61,704 nt of DNA, from the IMG/VR virus record IMGVR_UViG_3300028840_000575, positions 1 to 61,704 of that record; one strand, written 5' to 3'. The DNA comes from a virus. Under the pieces are notes generated by a model. It searched no databases. It saw only the letters and a list, made by a program, of their open reading frames with translations, and was not told the origin of the DNA. The translations under genes and the position numbers were made by a program. Below, one piece after another: positions 50,310 through 59,455 of the stretch (within the stretch, counting starts at the first letter, position 1; every line of letters starts with the position of its first letter).

Positions 50310-51998
50310 ATGACATTTCAAACTACTCCAGCTACGAATTGGCCAAGTGACGAAAATAAAATATGGTTAAATCCATATATGTTTCTTCATAACTGGTCCA
50401 CGAGTATAGAAGTAAGATCAAGATGGCTTACAGATGTTTCTGCAAATAGAAATTCTGGAGAGGTCAGAGTAGGATTAGTAGATAGGCCATTTAGGGTATT
50501 AACTGCAAGATATACGGGGATGACCAAAGAACAAGTATTGGGTCATCAAATGATGTTAGGTAGAATGGGTAAAGCTCGTTTTTGGTTCCCATTATATTCG
50601 GATGTCACTTATCTAACAAGTAATGTATCGCAACCATCACAAACAACTACGACCACACTTGAGCCGTTTGTTCTTCCTTGTGATACAACGAATCGTAGAT
50701 TTTATTCTAGTAAATATGTTGCAATAGTTACTGTAGATACTGAAAGTAAATCTAAAACTCCATATGTTGATATAGTACGTATTGTTTCTGTCAATGATGA
50801 CTATCTATCTGTTTCAGGAACTCTGAGTAGAAATTATAATTTGGGATCTAAGGTATTCCCTATAACTGTTTGCAAAATACTGGCACAAGAATCTAAGGAT
50901 TCTATTACAGATAGAGTATCAGATGGCAATATAACAGTTAATGAAATAATAGGGAAATATTCTTTACCTGCTTCTGCCATTAATAAAGAGATAACAACGG
51001 ATTATTCTGAGGCTGTTGCCCCAATTGGTGAAGAATATCCAATATTGAGTATTCGTCCTGATTGGAGAGAAGGATCTATCGGTTGGGAAAGAGATCTACA
51101 GATCAATTCATCTGGCAGAGGTGAGATAATAGAGACTTATGGTAATAGACCTTTAGTTAATAAATCCACATCTTTTACTTTCCTTAATAGATCTTCAGCA
51201 TTTAATTTTCTTAAATTATTTGATTCACGTAGAGGTAGATTGCATCCTCTATTTGTAATTTCAGATTTTAATGAATACAGTGAGATATATGATATAAGCT
51301 CTGATAGAAAACAAATTTCAATAGAGTACACAGGCCCAAAAATAAATTGGGCATTCAGGCCATATCTAGCAATAAGATTGAAAGATGGAACTCACATTAT
51401 AAGAAAAGTTTGTGATGTTCTTTCTACATCGACTACCACTTATGAACCTCTTACAACTACTGCTGATCCAGGAGCAACATTAGAAAGCGTTTGTTTAGAA
51501 ACGGCATTACCTGCATTTTCATTATCTAATGTTCATAGGTTGCATACAGGCTATTTAGTAAGATTCAATAAGGATGAATTAGTTGAATCTTGGATAACAG
51601 ATTCAATTATGCAATGTAGTATAGATTTTAAAGAACTCGATGAAAAAGATATAGATTATGAGGTAGGGTATTTTGGAACAACGACTACAACACTAGAGCC
51701 GACTACTACAGCAGGGCCAACGACAACTCTTGCAGGTGATCCAGGATCTGTGACTGCTTTCTTTCCAGCAGAAGGGGAAGCATATCTGCAAGATTTGTAT
51801 TTGACAGATGCAGAAGGAACTTGGGATGGACATGTTTTAAATATGACGACAGGCAATGCAGCGGGATACTATGCAACTATTGTATATTGGGGAGGACCTG
51901 GATATCCTTGGTTCCAATTAGTTCAATATTCTTTCCCTTATCCACCAGCACCAGAAACATGGGACGTACAAGTTGGAGATCATTATGTACTATTCTAA
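50310..51998 (+). CDS. Distal tail protein-like (DUF2460/GTA g12-like) with three TTTxEP inserts
   Basis: The 562-residue protein follows the tape measure immediately. Its N-terminus (TSIEVRSRWLTDVSANRNSG, RVLTARYTGMTK) and order before BR0599, NlpC/P60 and hub genes match GTA-like distal tail proteins. It is nearly twice the usual size. Three Thr/Pro tags (TTTTTLEP about 112; STTTYEPLTTTADPG about 373; TTTTTLEPTTTAGPTTTLAG about 456) precede or separate beta domains. The last tag links to an added C-terminal domain of about 85 residues. Tags appear to mark domain junctions or exposed loops. Confidence 0.72.
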   Translation: MTFQTTPATNWPSDENKIWLNPYMFLHNWSTSIEVRSRWLTDVSANRNSGEVRVGLVDRPFRVLTARYTGMTKEQVLGHQMMLGRMGKARFWFPLYSDVTYLTSNVSQPSQTTTTTLEPFVLPCDTTNRRFYSSKYVAIVTVDTESKSKTPYVDIVRIVSVNDDYLSVSGTLSRNYNLGSKVFPITVCKILAQESKDSITDRVSDGNITVNEIIGKYSLPASAINKEITTDYSEAVAPIGEEYPILSIRPDWREGSIGWERDLQINSSGRGEIIETYGNRPLVNKSTSFTFLNRSSAFNFLKLFDSRRGRLHPLFVISDFNEYSEIYDISSDRKQISIEYTGPKINWAFRPYLAIRLKDGTHIIRKVCDVLSTSTTTYEPLTTTADPGATLESVCLETALPAFSLSNVHRLHTGYLVRFNKDELVESWITDSIMQCSIDFKELDEKDIDYEVGYFGTTTTTLEPTTTAGPTTTLAGDPGSVTAFFPAEGEAYLQDLYLTDAEGTWDGHVLNMTTGNAAGYYATIVYWGGPGYPWFQLVQYSFPYPPAPETWDVQVGDHYVLF

Positions 51999-52010
51999 CA
52001 GGAGAAAAGC

Positions 52011-53105
52011 ATGACTTGCAGATTTAGAAAGAATGAAGAATGTGATTTAATTAAAAGAATTAAACCGCAGGATTGTAAAGTGAATGATTTATTTTGTCAG
52101 CATCATTGTTCTGAACATGATGATGTATTAAAAAATCAAATGTTGAAAACTCATTTTGGAGCATCTATTGATCTAGAATCGATGAAGCAAGTGAAAAGAA
52201 TTACTGTTAATGATGGGCAACTTATTGTTCTTGATACGAATGACCAATTAATCAAAAATAAAGAAATCGATAATTCTTGTATATCAGTATTATTACCTTC
52301 ATGCAATGAAGAAGATGATAATCTTAAGAATACAATAAATTCACTTTTAGAAAATGCTGTTCAAGAAGTTCAAATACTGGTAGGAATAGATGGAAGTGAC
52401 GAAGAATCATTAGATCATCCTTCAGTAGTGACAAGAAGATTTAAACAGAGAATAGGTAAAAGAAAAGTATTAAATGAATTAGCTAGTATTTCTTCAGGTG
52501 ATAAATTCTTTATACTTGATTCTCATTGTGCAATAACAAAAGGATGGGATAAAGAGTTAAAGAAATATCATTTAAGGAATTCAATTCTACAAACAACTTT
52601 AGATAGTCTAAGCCCAAGAAAATCAGATGGCACTTTATATTGGAAAGGAAAAGGAAACCGATACGATTTTGTATATCTGAATACAGAATTAAAAGATAAA
52701 TGGTGGCTCGCATATTCAAAACGTCTTCCTAAAAATTGGAAAGTAACTGAGACAATGGGGTTAACGGGATGTGGATTCTTAATTGATAAAGAGTTATTCT
52801 ACCATTTAGGTGGATACAATGAATCCTTTGGAGAACTTCGTGGTGCTGAAGGCCCCGAATGGGCTTGTAAAGTATGGCTCTCTGGTGGACAAGTTTTAAT
52901 GCACAGAAATGTCATCACTGCTCATTTGTTTAAAAAGAAGGAGCCATATACTTACAGTATTAAGAAATTAAGAGATTCGTATTCTAAAGTAAAAGAATGT
53001 TTTTGGAATAGACAAGGACCGCATCAAATCTTCTCTCCAGACTGGCTTGCAGAAAGATTTAATCCAGTCCCTAAATGGGAGGAATACTTTGAAAACAGAA
53101 AATAG
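52011..53105 (+). CDS. Polypeptide-GalNAc-transferase-like GT-A glycosyltransferase
   Basis: The 364-residue protein has a Cys-rich N-terminus (Cys3, 11, 22, 29, 33), then a GT-A core: ISVLLPSCNEEDDNL (91-105), VGIDGSDEE, FILDSHC (167-173; the D-x-H metal site), TGCGFLIDKELFYHLGGYNE (252-271), GAEGPEWACKVW (278-289) and His305 in AHLF. The set and order resemble the catalytic domain of GT27 polypeptide N-acetylgalactosaminyltransferases (DSHC, WGGEN, late His). It is encoded between tail-tip genes that carry mucin-like Thr/Pro tags. O-glycosylation of those tags is my inference. Other GT2 enzymes share parts of this pattern. Confidence 0.72.
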   Translation: MTCRFRKNEECDLIKRIKPQDCKVNDLFCQHHCSEHDDVLKNQMLKTHFGASIDLESMKQVKRITVNDGQLIVLDTNDQLIKNKEIDNSCISVLLPSCNEEDDNLKNTINSLLENAVQEVQILVGIDGSDEESLDHPSVVTRRFKQRIGKRKVLNELASISSGDKFFILDSHCAITKGWDKELKKYHLRNSILQTTLDSLSPRKSDGTLYWKGKGNRYDFVYLNTELKDKWWLAYSKRLPKNWKVTETMGLTGCGFLIDKELFYHLGGYNESFGELRGAEGPEWACKVWLSGGQVLMHRNVITAHLFKKKEPYTYSIKKLRDSYSKVKECFWNRQGPHQIFSPDWLAERFNPVPKWEEYFENRK

Positions 53106-53802
53106 AAAAATTGGCTCCTTAGTGACAACTAAAGTAAGAGAAAAATTTCTTCCTTCACAATTACAAGATCTTTCTCCCCAATTGGATACTCTGTATGTGA
53201 CGCTAAATGGATATTCTAAGATCCCTGATTTTGTAAATGGCTTTTCAAATGTGGAATGTATTTGTGATCCTAAGAATAGAACAAGAGATATTGCTAAATT
53301 GCTAATCTCTAAAGAAGTTGGTTCTTGTTATTTCTTTACTTTTGATGATGATCTTTTATATCCTGAAGATTATGTATCTAAGTATATGGAAAAATTTGAG
53401 CAGTATGGTAAGAGGACTATTCTATGTTTACATGGAACAATATTAAAACCTAATTGGATAGTGTATTATCAGCATAGAAAAGTTTTACACTATTTTGAAC
53501 CAATGGAAAAGGATCGAATATTCGATCTTGCAGGCACAGCAACAACTGCTTTCCATACAGATTCATTAAAAATTAATTTCAATGAAATATGGGATTATGA
53601 AATAGGATCTGATCTTTGGCTTGCGTATTTTGCATATAAGAATGATATTCCTTTACAAGCAATTGCACGAAAAAAGAATTGGGTTGTTTGCAAACCTGGA
53701 ACACAAAGTTGTGGGACTCCTTTATATGTGAAAGTTGCAAAAGATAAACTATGGCAATGGAGAAGAAATAGATTCTTTAGAGGATGGAAAGTAAATGTCT
53801 AA
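53089..53802 (+). CDS. GT-A glycosyltransferase-like protein with a DDD motif
   Basis: The likely start is TTG 53089, 5-6 bases after gggagg and inside the previous gene, giving 237 residues. It has a strand/helix GT-A pattern with the metal site FTFDDDLLYPEDYV (about 82-95), a downstream HGTILKPNW, and IARKKNWVVCKPG. Direct coupling to the GalNAc-transferase-like gene suggests stepwise building of one glycan. The sugar and acceptor are not visible. It overlaps the hub gene by 8 bases. Confidence 0.65.
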   Translation: MKTENRKIGSLVTTKVREKFLPSQLQDLSPQLDTLYVTLNGYSKIPDFVNGFSNVECICDPKNRTRDIAKLLISKEVGSCYFFTFDDDLLYPEDYVSKYMEKFEQYGKRTILCLHGTILKPNWIVYYQHRKVLHYFEPMEKDRIFDLAGTATTAFHTDSLKINFNEIWDYEIGSDLWLAYFAYKNDIPLQAIARKKNWVVCKPGTQSCGTPLYVKVAKDKLWQWRRNRFFRGWKVNV

Positions 53803-54415
53803 TACTATCAATGTGAAAACTTTAGATGACCAAATCTCAAAGAACTTTGCAACATTGGTGTCCTTTTACTGGGATGAAGATTATTCACAACAGAGTAATT
53901 ATATTGCTTGGACAGAGGATCTTACGATCACTACTATAGAATATGAATCAATTCCAGAGTTAGAAGTTAAAATGGGGACACAACATGGTGGAGCAAAAGA
54001 TGCCCCTATAAAAATCTCTATTCCTGGATCGTTCTCGCCAATAAATAAATTAGCAAGACCATTTCCTCACTCTGATGTGAAAGTCTTGGTTGCAGAATGC
54101 GATCCTTATGATGCAGTCAATACTTATAATATTCTCTTTCTAGGGTATATAACTAAGATCAACTTAGGACGGTACTCATCAAACTCACTTGCAGAATTAA
54201 CAGTCTCAGGATTAAAATCACAATCAGAGTTTCCTGTTGGTTTTCCTGCAAATTCTGATTGTATTCTCGATTTGTTTAATAGTATTTGTAAAGTCCCAGA
54301 AGAAGAATATTCTTCAACGATCCAAAGTATATCTAGTGATGGAATGACTATACTCGTTTCAACACCTGTAGAAGTCACAACCACAACTGAAGAACCAACC
54401 ACAACTGGAGTATAG
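53795..54415 (+). CDS. Tail hub protein, N-terminal part (DUF2163/BR0599-like), ending in a Thr tag
   Basis: The 206-residue protein has the N-terminal BR0599/GTA g13-like pattern (YIAWTEDLTITTIEYESIPE; CILDLFNSICKVPEEEY, with the two conserved Cys). It then stops just after VEVTTTTEEPTTTGV. The expected C-terminal hub segment is found at the end of the next gene. So the hub appears split, with the stop TAG at 54413 inside the tag linker. It is coupled to the next gene by one base of spacing. Confidence 0.72.
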   Translation: MSNTINVKTLDDQISKNFATLVSFYWDEDYSQQSNYIAWTEDLTITTIEYESIPELEVKMGTQHGGAKDAPIKISIPGSFSPINKLARPFPHSDVKVLVAECDPYDAVNTYNILFLGYITKINLGRYSSNSLAELTVSGLKSQSEFPVGFPANSDCILDLFNSICKVPEEEYSSTIQSISSDGMTILVSTPVEVTTTTEEPTTTGV

Positions 54416-54416
54416 T

Positions 54417-55994
54417 GTGTCTGATTTAAATAAAATATTCTTAGATGCGAATAATAAATTAGATGTCTATGAAATATTTCCTGGATGGAAAGAATATAAT
54501 TCTTATACAGGGTATGACATAGGTGGTGGATCTATTTCTGTAGACGGTAATTTCACAAAGAAGATTCAAAATGGGGCTTATTATGGAATAGGCATGTATA
54601 CAATTTCTGGAGGAGTAGAGGTTTGGAAAAAGAATCTTTCTACTTCCTCTGGATTTTATTTATCTAAGCCTGTATATGATTCTACAACAGATAGACTATA
54701 TTTTGTTGTGTCTAATGGATTGAGTGGAAATAATATATACGGAGTAGATAAAGATACTGGTGGTGGCGGAGTAGCAACATTAATAGATCATAACGATTTA
54801 GGTGGTGGATTGACATCTACAGAATTTCATGATATTTCTGTAGATTCTTCTGGATATTTATATTTATCTGGGAACGGTGTTATCGCTTCAACAACTCATT
54901 GTCTTGTATTAGTTAAATTAAGTTCTGGTCTATCCGTAATAGATTACATTATAGTTGAAGAAAATTTGTCTGGAGCTGGAACTGAAATAACAAGAGACAC
55001 ATCTATTGATGTTGGGTTTATAGGCGGTGTTGAAAGAATAGTTGTTGGATTTGATGGGGAACTCGGTGATGACAAATCCAATATTCGATTATATACTTTG
55101 AGTCTAAATAAAATTTGGTCACAAAGATTAACTCCTTTTATTGACGGAATTATAAATGTTAATCCAGAATATTATGGATCAAGAAAAGTAAAAATATTTG
55201 GTGACTCACAAGATATCCTTGTGTTAATGTCAACACCTTCTAGATCATCAGGCAGATGGCAATATTACGTTGGAGGACAATGGCCAGATCCTCCTTATCA
55301 ATATTACTATATACGAGATCATACTGAGCATTTAACTTTTGATATTCTATACAGAATAAATGGAGGAAATGGTTCGACAATATGGTCTTCTCCTTTGATG
55401 GAAGTTGCAGATCAAGAGAATGTAAATCCTGCAACAGGGATTGGAAATGGAACATATGATAATTCAGCAATGGAGTATTTTGATGATCTAGATTATGATG
55501 ACTTAGGAAATATATGGGTGAGCTATTATCAAGACTACAATGATAATAGTTCTTCGATGAAGAAAATAAGTGGATCTACTGGAAGCAGTTCAAGCAATAT
55601 TTTTACAGATCCAGATTATTTTGAAGATGGTGGGAATGTCATTATACAAGGCTTTGAAGAACCAATATCTGAAACAGTTACTTCCGAGCCGACGACTACA
55701 ACAACACAAGAACCATTACCATGTGAAGTATCTAATTTATTTGAATATGGTTATATTGAAAAAGATGGTATAAGAATTCTTATACGAAAGACAAGTGGTA
55801 ATGAATTAAAATTAATAAGACCGATTCCACCAGAATGGATTGTTGGGACAGAATTAAAACTGGTCCCAGGATGTAATAAAACTCCTTGTGATTGTTTATA
55901 CAAATGGAATAACATAAATAATTTCTTAGGTCTTGGAATCAAGATGCCAAATGCTGATCCATTGACTGCTGATACTGGAGCTAATCCTGGATGA
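54417..55994 (+). CDS. Beta-propeller-like domain plus C-terminal part of the BR0599-type hub
   Basis: The frame opens with GTG 54417, in the +1 frame relative to the preceding gene. Residues about 1-415 contain repeated beta-blade-like units (DRLYFVVSNG, SGYLYLSGNG, GNIWVSYYQD). A tag SEPTTTTTQEP follows (about 421-431). The last 95 residues restore the BR0599 C-terminal motif (GYIEKDGIRILIRK; GCNKTPCDCLYKWNNINNF; MPNADP). Thus a large beta-domain lies between the two halves of the hub, flanked on both sides by Thr/Pro tags. It may be a carbohydrate-binding or receptor-binding module. Confidence 0.72.
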   Translation: MSDLNKIFLDANNKLDVYEIFPGWKEYNSYTGYDIGGGSISVDGNFTKKIQNGAYYGIGMYTISGGVEVWKKNLSTSSGFYLSKPVYDSTTDRLYFVVSNGLSGNNIYGVDKDTGGGGVATLIDHNDLGGGLTSTEFHDISVDSSGYLYLSGNGVIASTTHCLVLVKLSSGLSVIDYIIVEENLSGAGTEITRDTSIDVGFIGGVERIVVGFDGELGDDKSNIRLYTLSLNKIWSQRLTPFIDGIINVNPEYYGSRKVKIFGDSQDILVLMSTPSRSSGRWQYYVGGQWPDPPYQYYYIRDHTEHLTFDILYRINGGNGSTIWSSPLMEVADQENVNPATGIGNGTYDNSAMEYFDDLDYDDLGNIWVSYYQDYNDNSSSMKKISGSTGSSSSNIFTDPDYFEDGGNVIIQGFEEPISETVTSEPTTTTTQEPLPCEVSNLFEYGYIEKDGIRILIRKTSGNELKLIRPIPPEWIVGTELKLVPGCNKTPCDCLYKWNNINNFLGLGIKMPNADPLTADTGANPG

Positions 55995-56479
55995 TTCCGA
56001 TATATTGGGACAATCATAGTTGCGAACCTTTGGCAAGAAGGTTAACACAGGTCTACACAGAATGGAGAGGAACACCATATATGAGAGACCAATTATGTAA
56101 AGGTGTTGCGTGTGATTGCGTGACTTTTGCATATGGATTCTATTGTGACCTCTTCAAAATAAATTATAAAGGTGTTCATTTACCTTCTTTGCCAAAATTT
56201 TCTCCAAAGAGAAGTGGAAATTCAAAAATAACTTTTGAGTTAATAAAGATATTCAAAGAAAAATTTTCTATGGTGGAATGGGATAAGCCAATTGTTAATC
56301 CTGGAGATCTAATTGCAGCAAGGACTGGAAAAGGATTTGGCCATGTTTTTATAGTCGCTTCTGAAAAGAATTTCTTATATCATTGTAATTATGATGTAGG
56401 AGTAGTAAGATCTGGATTCAGTGCTATTGCATCAAAACCTCTTATACTAAGATCAACTGAGAGAATGTCATGGGTTTAG
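55991..56479 (+). CDS. NlpC/P60-type tail peptidase
   Basis: The 162-residue protein has catalytic Cys in GVACDCVTFAYGF (about 40) and His in GFGHVFIVAS (about 117), with a further polar residue following. This is the NlpC/P60 cysteine peptidase layout of GTA g14-like tail-tip enzymes. It would cut peptidoglycan stem peptides during infection. It sits in the standard place between the BR0599 hub and the large hub protein and overlaps both. Confidence 0.85.
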   Translation: MIPIYWDNHSCEPLARRLTQVYTEWRGTPYMRDQLCKGVACDCVTFAYGFYCDLFKINYKGVHLPSLPKFSPKRSGNSKITFELIKIFKEKFSMVEWDKPIVNPGDLIAARTGKGFGHVFIVASEKNFLYHCNYDVGVVRSGFSAIASKPLILRSTERMSWV

Positions 56480-58818
56480 AAACTCTAATATTTATAGGTA
56501 TATCTGCTGGATTAAGTTATCTATCTGCAAAACTGATGCAGAAGACGCAGTCCTCAAAAGTGAAAGCTGAACAGGCTACACTTACAACTAGAGGTTCGTA
56601 TACAAATTTCTTAAGAGGCAGAAGAAGAGTTGGTCCTTTATTCGCGTGGGCTGGTAAAAGAACTTCCTCTAAACATGATGATGTTCGTTACTATTATGAA
56701 AAGGGATGGCATGTCTTAGCTGTTGGTCCTTGTACAAGGCTCACTAAAATTTGGAAAGATGGGAAAGTATTATGGGACGAGGGAATAGACAGTACAACAA
56801 CTCCATCAGGTTCATATGTCACTATAGGCAAAAGGAAGATAAGGGGTTTTTGGATCTATTGGGGAGAAAATGATCAACCTGTAGACTCCAATCTTGCAGA
56901 ATGGCTGGGGATAGAATCCGCATGGCCTAAAACTACTTATGTAATTCTTAATGGTGTTGAATTGACGACTGGTCGTTGGCCTGATTTTCAATATGAAATA
57001 GAATGTTTTGGCATAACACCAGAAGGAACTGATGGACTTCAAAATTCTACAAGGATTAATACAGATTATACAATGAATCCTGCTCATGTTATTTGGGAGT
57101 ATTCTTATCAAGATTATCCAGATGGGTGTGGAATAAGTTTTGATAATCTGGATAAAGATCTGTTTGAAGAAGTTGGTACAATCCTTGAAAATGAAGGAAC
57201 TTGGTGTAGTGTTTTATCTAATGATGGTAGAGATCTAACTGAATTAATAGCAGATCTATTAGAAGATTTTGGATTAATGTTATGCCAAAGAGGGAATAAG
57301 ATAGGATTAATAGCTGTAAGAAGCACAGAGTATGCTTTAGTTCTTGATGCTAATCAATTAATGCCTCCTCTACCAGAATTGGAATTTAATCTGATAGAAC
57401 GTGGCAAGAATAAAATTATCTATAAGTATTCTGACTATGAAAATAATTATACTGAGACAGATGTAAAAGTTGATAATGATGGTACAAGTACAAAGATCCG
57501 TCCTAATATAGATACAGTGGAACTTGCAACTATTATATCTAGAGATACTGCTAATAGAGTTTCTGAAAGGAAATCCCAAGAGCAATTAGTTGGTCCAATA
57601 AAATATAAATTAAGTGTTAATAGAGCAGGAAGAAGCCTTAGAGCAGGAGATTCAATATACATAAGTGATATCGGTAAAATGAGGGTGACTTCATACTCAT
57701 TAGATACAATGTCTGCAAGAACTGAGATAGAAGTTGTTGTTGATCTATATGGTCTTGAATTATCCGGATATCTTAATGGGATAATAACTGGTGGAATAGA
57801 TGGCGATGGTGCTTATTTAAGAGATGACATAGCTTTCACAGCTTTAGAAATGTACAGAGAAGCAGATGATTACCATTACAAAGAGATAATAGTTCTCAGA
57901 ATAAGAAGAGAATTGAGTTCCGGTTTTGCTAATGTTCTTGTTTCCTTTGATGATGGAACATCTTATGAGACAATAGCAGAGACTAATGATCTATGTTCTG
58001 GCGGTAGACTATTACAAGGAATTGAAGAAACTGATAATTTCATAATAGAGGAAGGTCCAATTATATATGTCGCTAATACGGATATTGAAAATGTAGAAGA
58101 TCTTTCTACTGATCCAATTTCTTGGCATTCTGGAAAACAACTATGCTTCATAAATAATGAAGTATTTTATTTGCAGAAAGTGACCGCCATTTCTTCAACA
58201 CAGTATAGATTAGATGGTTTAATACGTGCCAGATTTGATACAATTAGAGAAGAACATTCTATTGGTGACTACGCTTTTATAATTCTAAAGGAAGATTTAA
58301 CTCCTATACAAGATAATAGATTTAATTCTGGTCAAGAAATTTTAGTGAAAGCACAGCCAAAAACTGATGAAGCTGTATTAGAAGAAGATGGTATAGTGCC
58401 TAAACAATTAACAACTGTTGTACGAGGATGGAATCCATTATCTCCAAAAAATGTACGGGTGAATTCAAGTATCTTGTATGAGCCTAGTCAAGATTTTACA
58501 ATCACTTGGTCTATACGGAAAATGGTTGGAAGTGAGTATCATACTGCAATGTCTGGAAGACAAATTTCTGGGACAATTGTAGAAGATACAAGTGCTCCTA
58601 GAGATGGATATTTCCGTGTTGAAGTGAGGGAAACTTGGGGATATACAAGATTATCATATGACGTAGATAGTGATACATATCAGAAGATTGTCACTTGGTC
58701 AGATGTTGAAGACGCATTTGGTCAAGTCCCCGATGAACTTGATATCGCTGTTATAAATATTTCTGGTAAGAATGAGAGTTTAGCAGGCATTCAAAGAATT
58801 CGTAAGGAGAAATCATAA
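56470..58818 (+). CDS. Tail tip / baseplate megahub protein (GTA g15-like, phage-tail_3)
   Basis: The 782-residue protein has an N-terminal hydrophobic helix and basic region, then GSYTNFLRGRRRVGPLFAWA and a hub-type beta region (WKDGKVLWDEGID, followed by STTTPSGSYVTIG). The middle and C-terminal beta domains include SVNRAGRSLRAGDSIYIS and DYAFIILKEDL. The gene order and size match the large central hub of GTA-like and related siphovirus tails. It may hold the fibre. The start overlaps the peptidase by 10 bases. Confidence 0.8.
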   Translation: MGLETLIFIGISAGLSYLSAKLMQKTQSSKVKAEQATLTTRGSYTNFLRGRRRVGPLFAWAGKRTSSKHDDVRYYYEKGWHVLAVGPCTRLTKIWKDGKVLWDEGIDSTTTPSGSYVTIGKRKIRGFWIYWGENDQPVDSNLAEWLGIESAWPKTTYVILNGVELTTGRWPDFQYEIECFGITPEGTDGLQNSTRINTDYTMNPAHVIWEYSYQDYPDGCGISFDNLDKDLFEEVGTILENEGTWCSVLSNDGRDLTELIADLLEDFGLMLCQRGNKIGLIAVRSTEYALVLDANQLMPPLPELEFNLIERGKNKIIYKYSDYENNYTETDVKVDNDGTSTKIRPNIDTVELATIISRDTANRVSERKSQEQLVGPIKYKLSVNRAGRSLRAGDSIYISDIGKMRVTSYSLDTMSARTEIEVVVDLYGLELSGYLNGIITGGIDGDGAYLRDDIAFTALEMYREADDYHYKEIIVLRIRRELSSGFANVLVSFDDGTSYETIAETNDLCSGGRLLQGIEETDNFIIEEGPIIYVANTDIENVEDLSTDPISWHSGKQLCFINNEVFYLQKVTAISSTQYRLDGLIRARFDTIREEHSIGDYAFIILKEDLTPIQDNRFNSGQEILVKAQPKTDEAVLEEDGIVPKQLTTVVRGWNPLSPKNVRVNSSILYEPSQDFTITWSIRKMVGSEYHTAMSGRQISGTIVEDTSAPRDGYFRVEVRETWGYTRLSYDVDSDTYQKIVTWSDVEDAFGQVPDELDIAVINISGKNESLAGIQRIRKEKS

Positions 58819-59327
58819 TGTCTAGAATCCAACAGTTGCTGAACATTTTTGAACTTGCAGTTGATGCACCTGAATGGGATGCAACAGCAGATTCAAATTT
58901 TCAAAGCATTCAAGAATTTATATATACTTGGGAAATGACCGAAAGTGAAAATCAAATAACTATCCAATTACAAGATTCAAAAGGAGATGATGTAGAAGAG
59001 ACTTGCTACTTGAGGGTTCGTCTATGTAGTGGCACTGGATATTCTGCACATGGAGATGCTTCCTTTTCAGTTTCTACTGGAACAATTGTTGAAACAATAT
59101 CTTCAGGCGTTGATGAGATAATACAGAGTGATTCAACTGGTACTATAGTTTTAGACATGGAGACAGCTACGACAACAGCAGTACCTGAAACAACTACAAC
59201 AGGTACAGCAACTCCAGCACCGACAACAACAGTCACCCCCGAGCCTGTATCAGGCATTATACGTATTGGTCAACCCCCAATTAGTTCCCGTTTAGCTGAT
59301 TATTCAAATACATTGACTGTCAGTTAA
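58818..59327 (+). CDS. Minor tail-tip protein with a long Thr/Pro tag
   Basis: The 169-residue protein has a beta-rich first part (FIYTWEMTESENQITIQLQD; CYLRVRLCSGTGYSAHGDAS). A tag follows at about 114-142 (TATTTAVPETTTTGTATPAP then TTTVTPEP), and a 27-residue tail. It is the last gene of the structural operon and overlaps the hub by one base. A surface protein presenting the tag is likely; no enzyme motif is present. Confidence 0.62.
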   Translation: MSRIQQLLNIFELAVDAPEWDATADSNFQSIQEFIYTWEMTESENQITIQLQDSKGDDVEETCYLRVRLCSGTGYSAHGDASFSVSTGTIVETISSGVDEIIQSDSTGTIVLDMETATTTAVPETTTTGTATPAPTTTVTPEPVSGIIRIGQPPISSRLADYSNTLTVS

Positions 59328-59328
59328 T

Positions 59329-59359
59329 TGCAAATTTGCACTGACCTTTTTAAGGTACA
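59329..59359. promoter_or_regulatory. Two palindromes upstream of the replication promoter
   Basis: TGCAAATTTGCA (59329-59340) is a perfect 12-base palindrome. ACCTT and AAGGT (59344-59356) form a second inverted repeat. The sequence ends AAGGTACA exactly 18 bases before the -35, as GGGTACA does before the promoter at 27512. It also shares TGCAAAT with the arms at 26625/26840. Confidence 0.6.
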
Positions 59360-59377
59360 ATCAATTTTATTTTGATC

Positions 59378-59406
59378 TTGCTAATTTATTGTGAATAGCT
59401 TATAAT
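59378..59406 (+). promoter_or_regulatory. Sigma70-type promoter for the replication operon
   Basis: TTGCTA (59378-59383), a 17-base spacer and a perfect TATAAT (59401-59406). It is the only strong promoter between the structural operon and the replication genes that continue through the circular join. Confidence 0.78.
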
Positions 59407-59455
59407 ATTCACACTTAAAGTATTTTTAAAGAATTTCAAAGTAAAGAAAAGCAGC

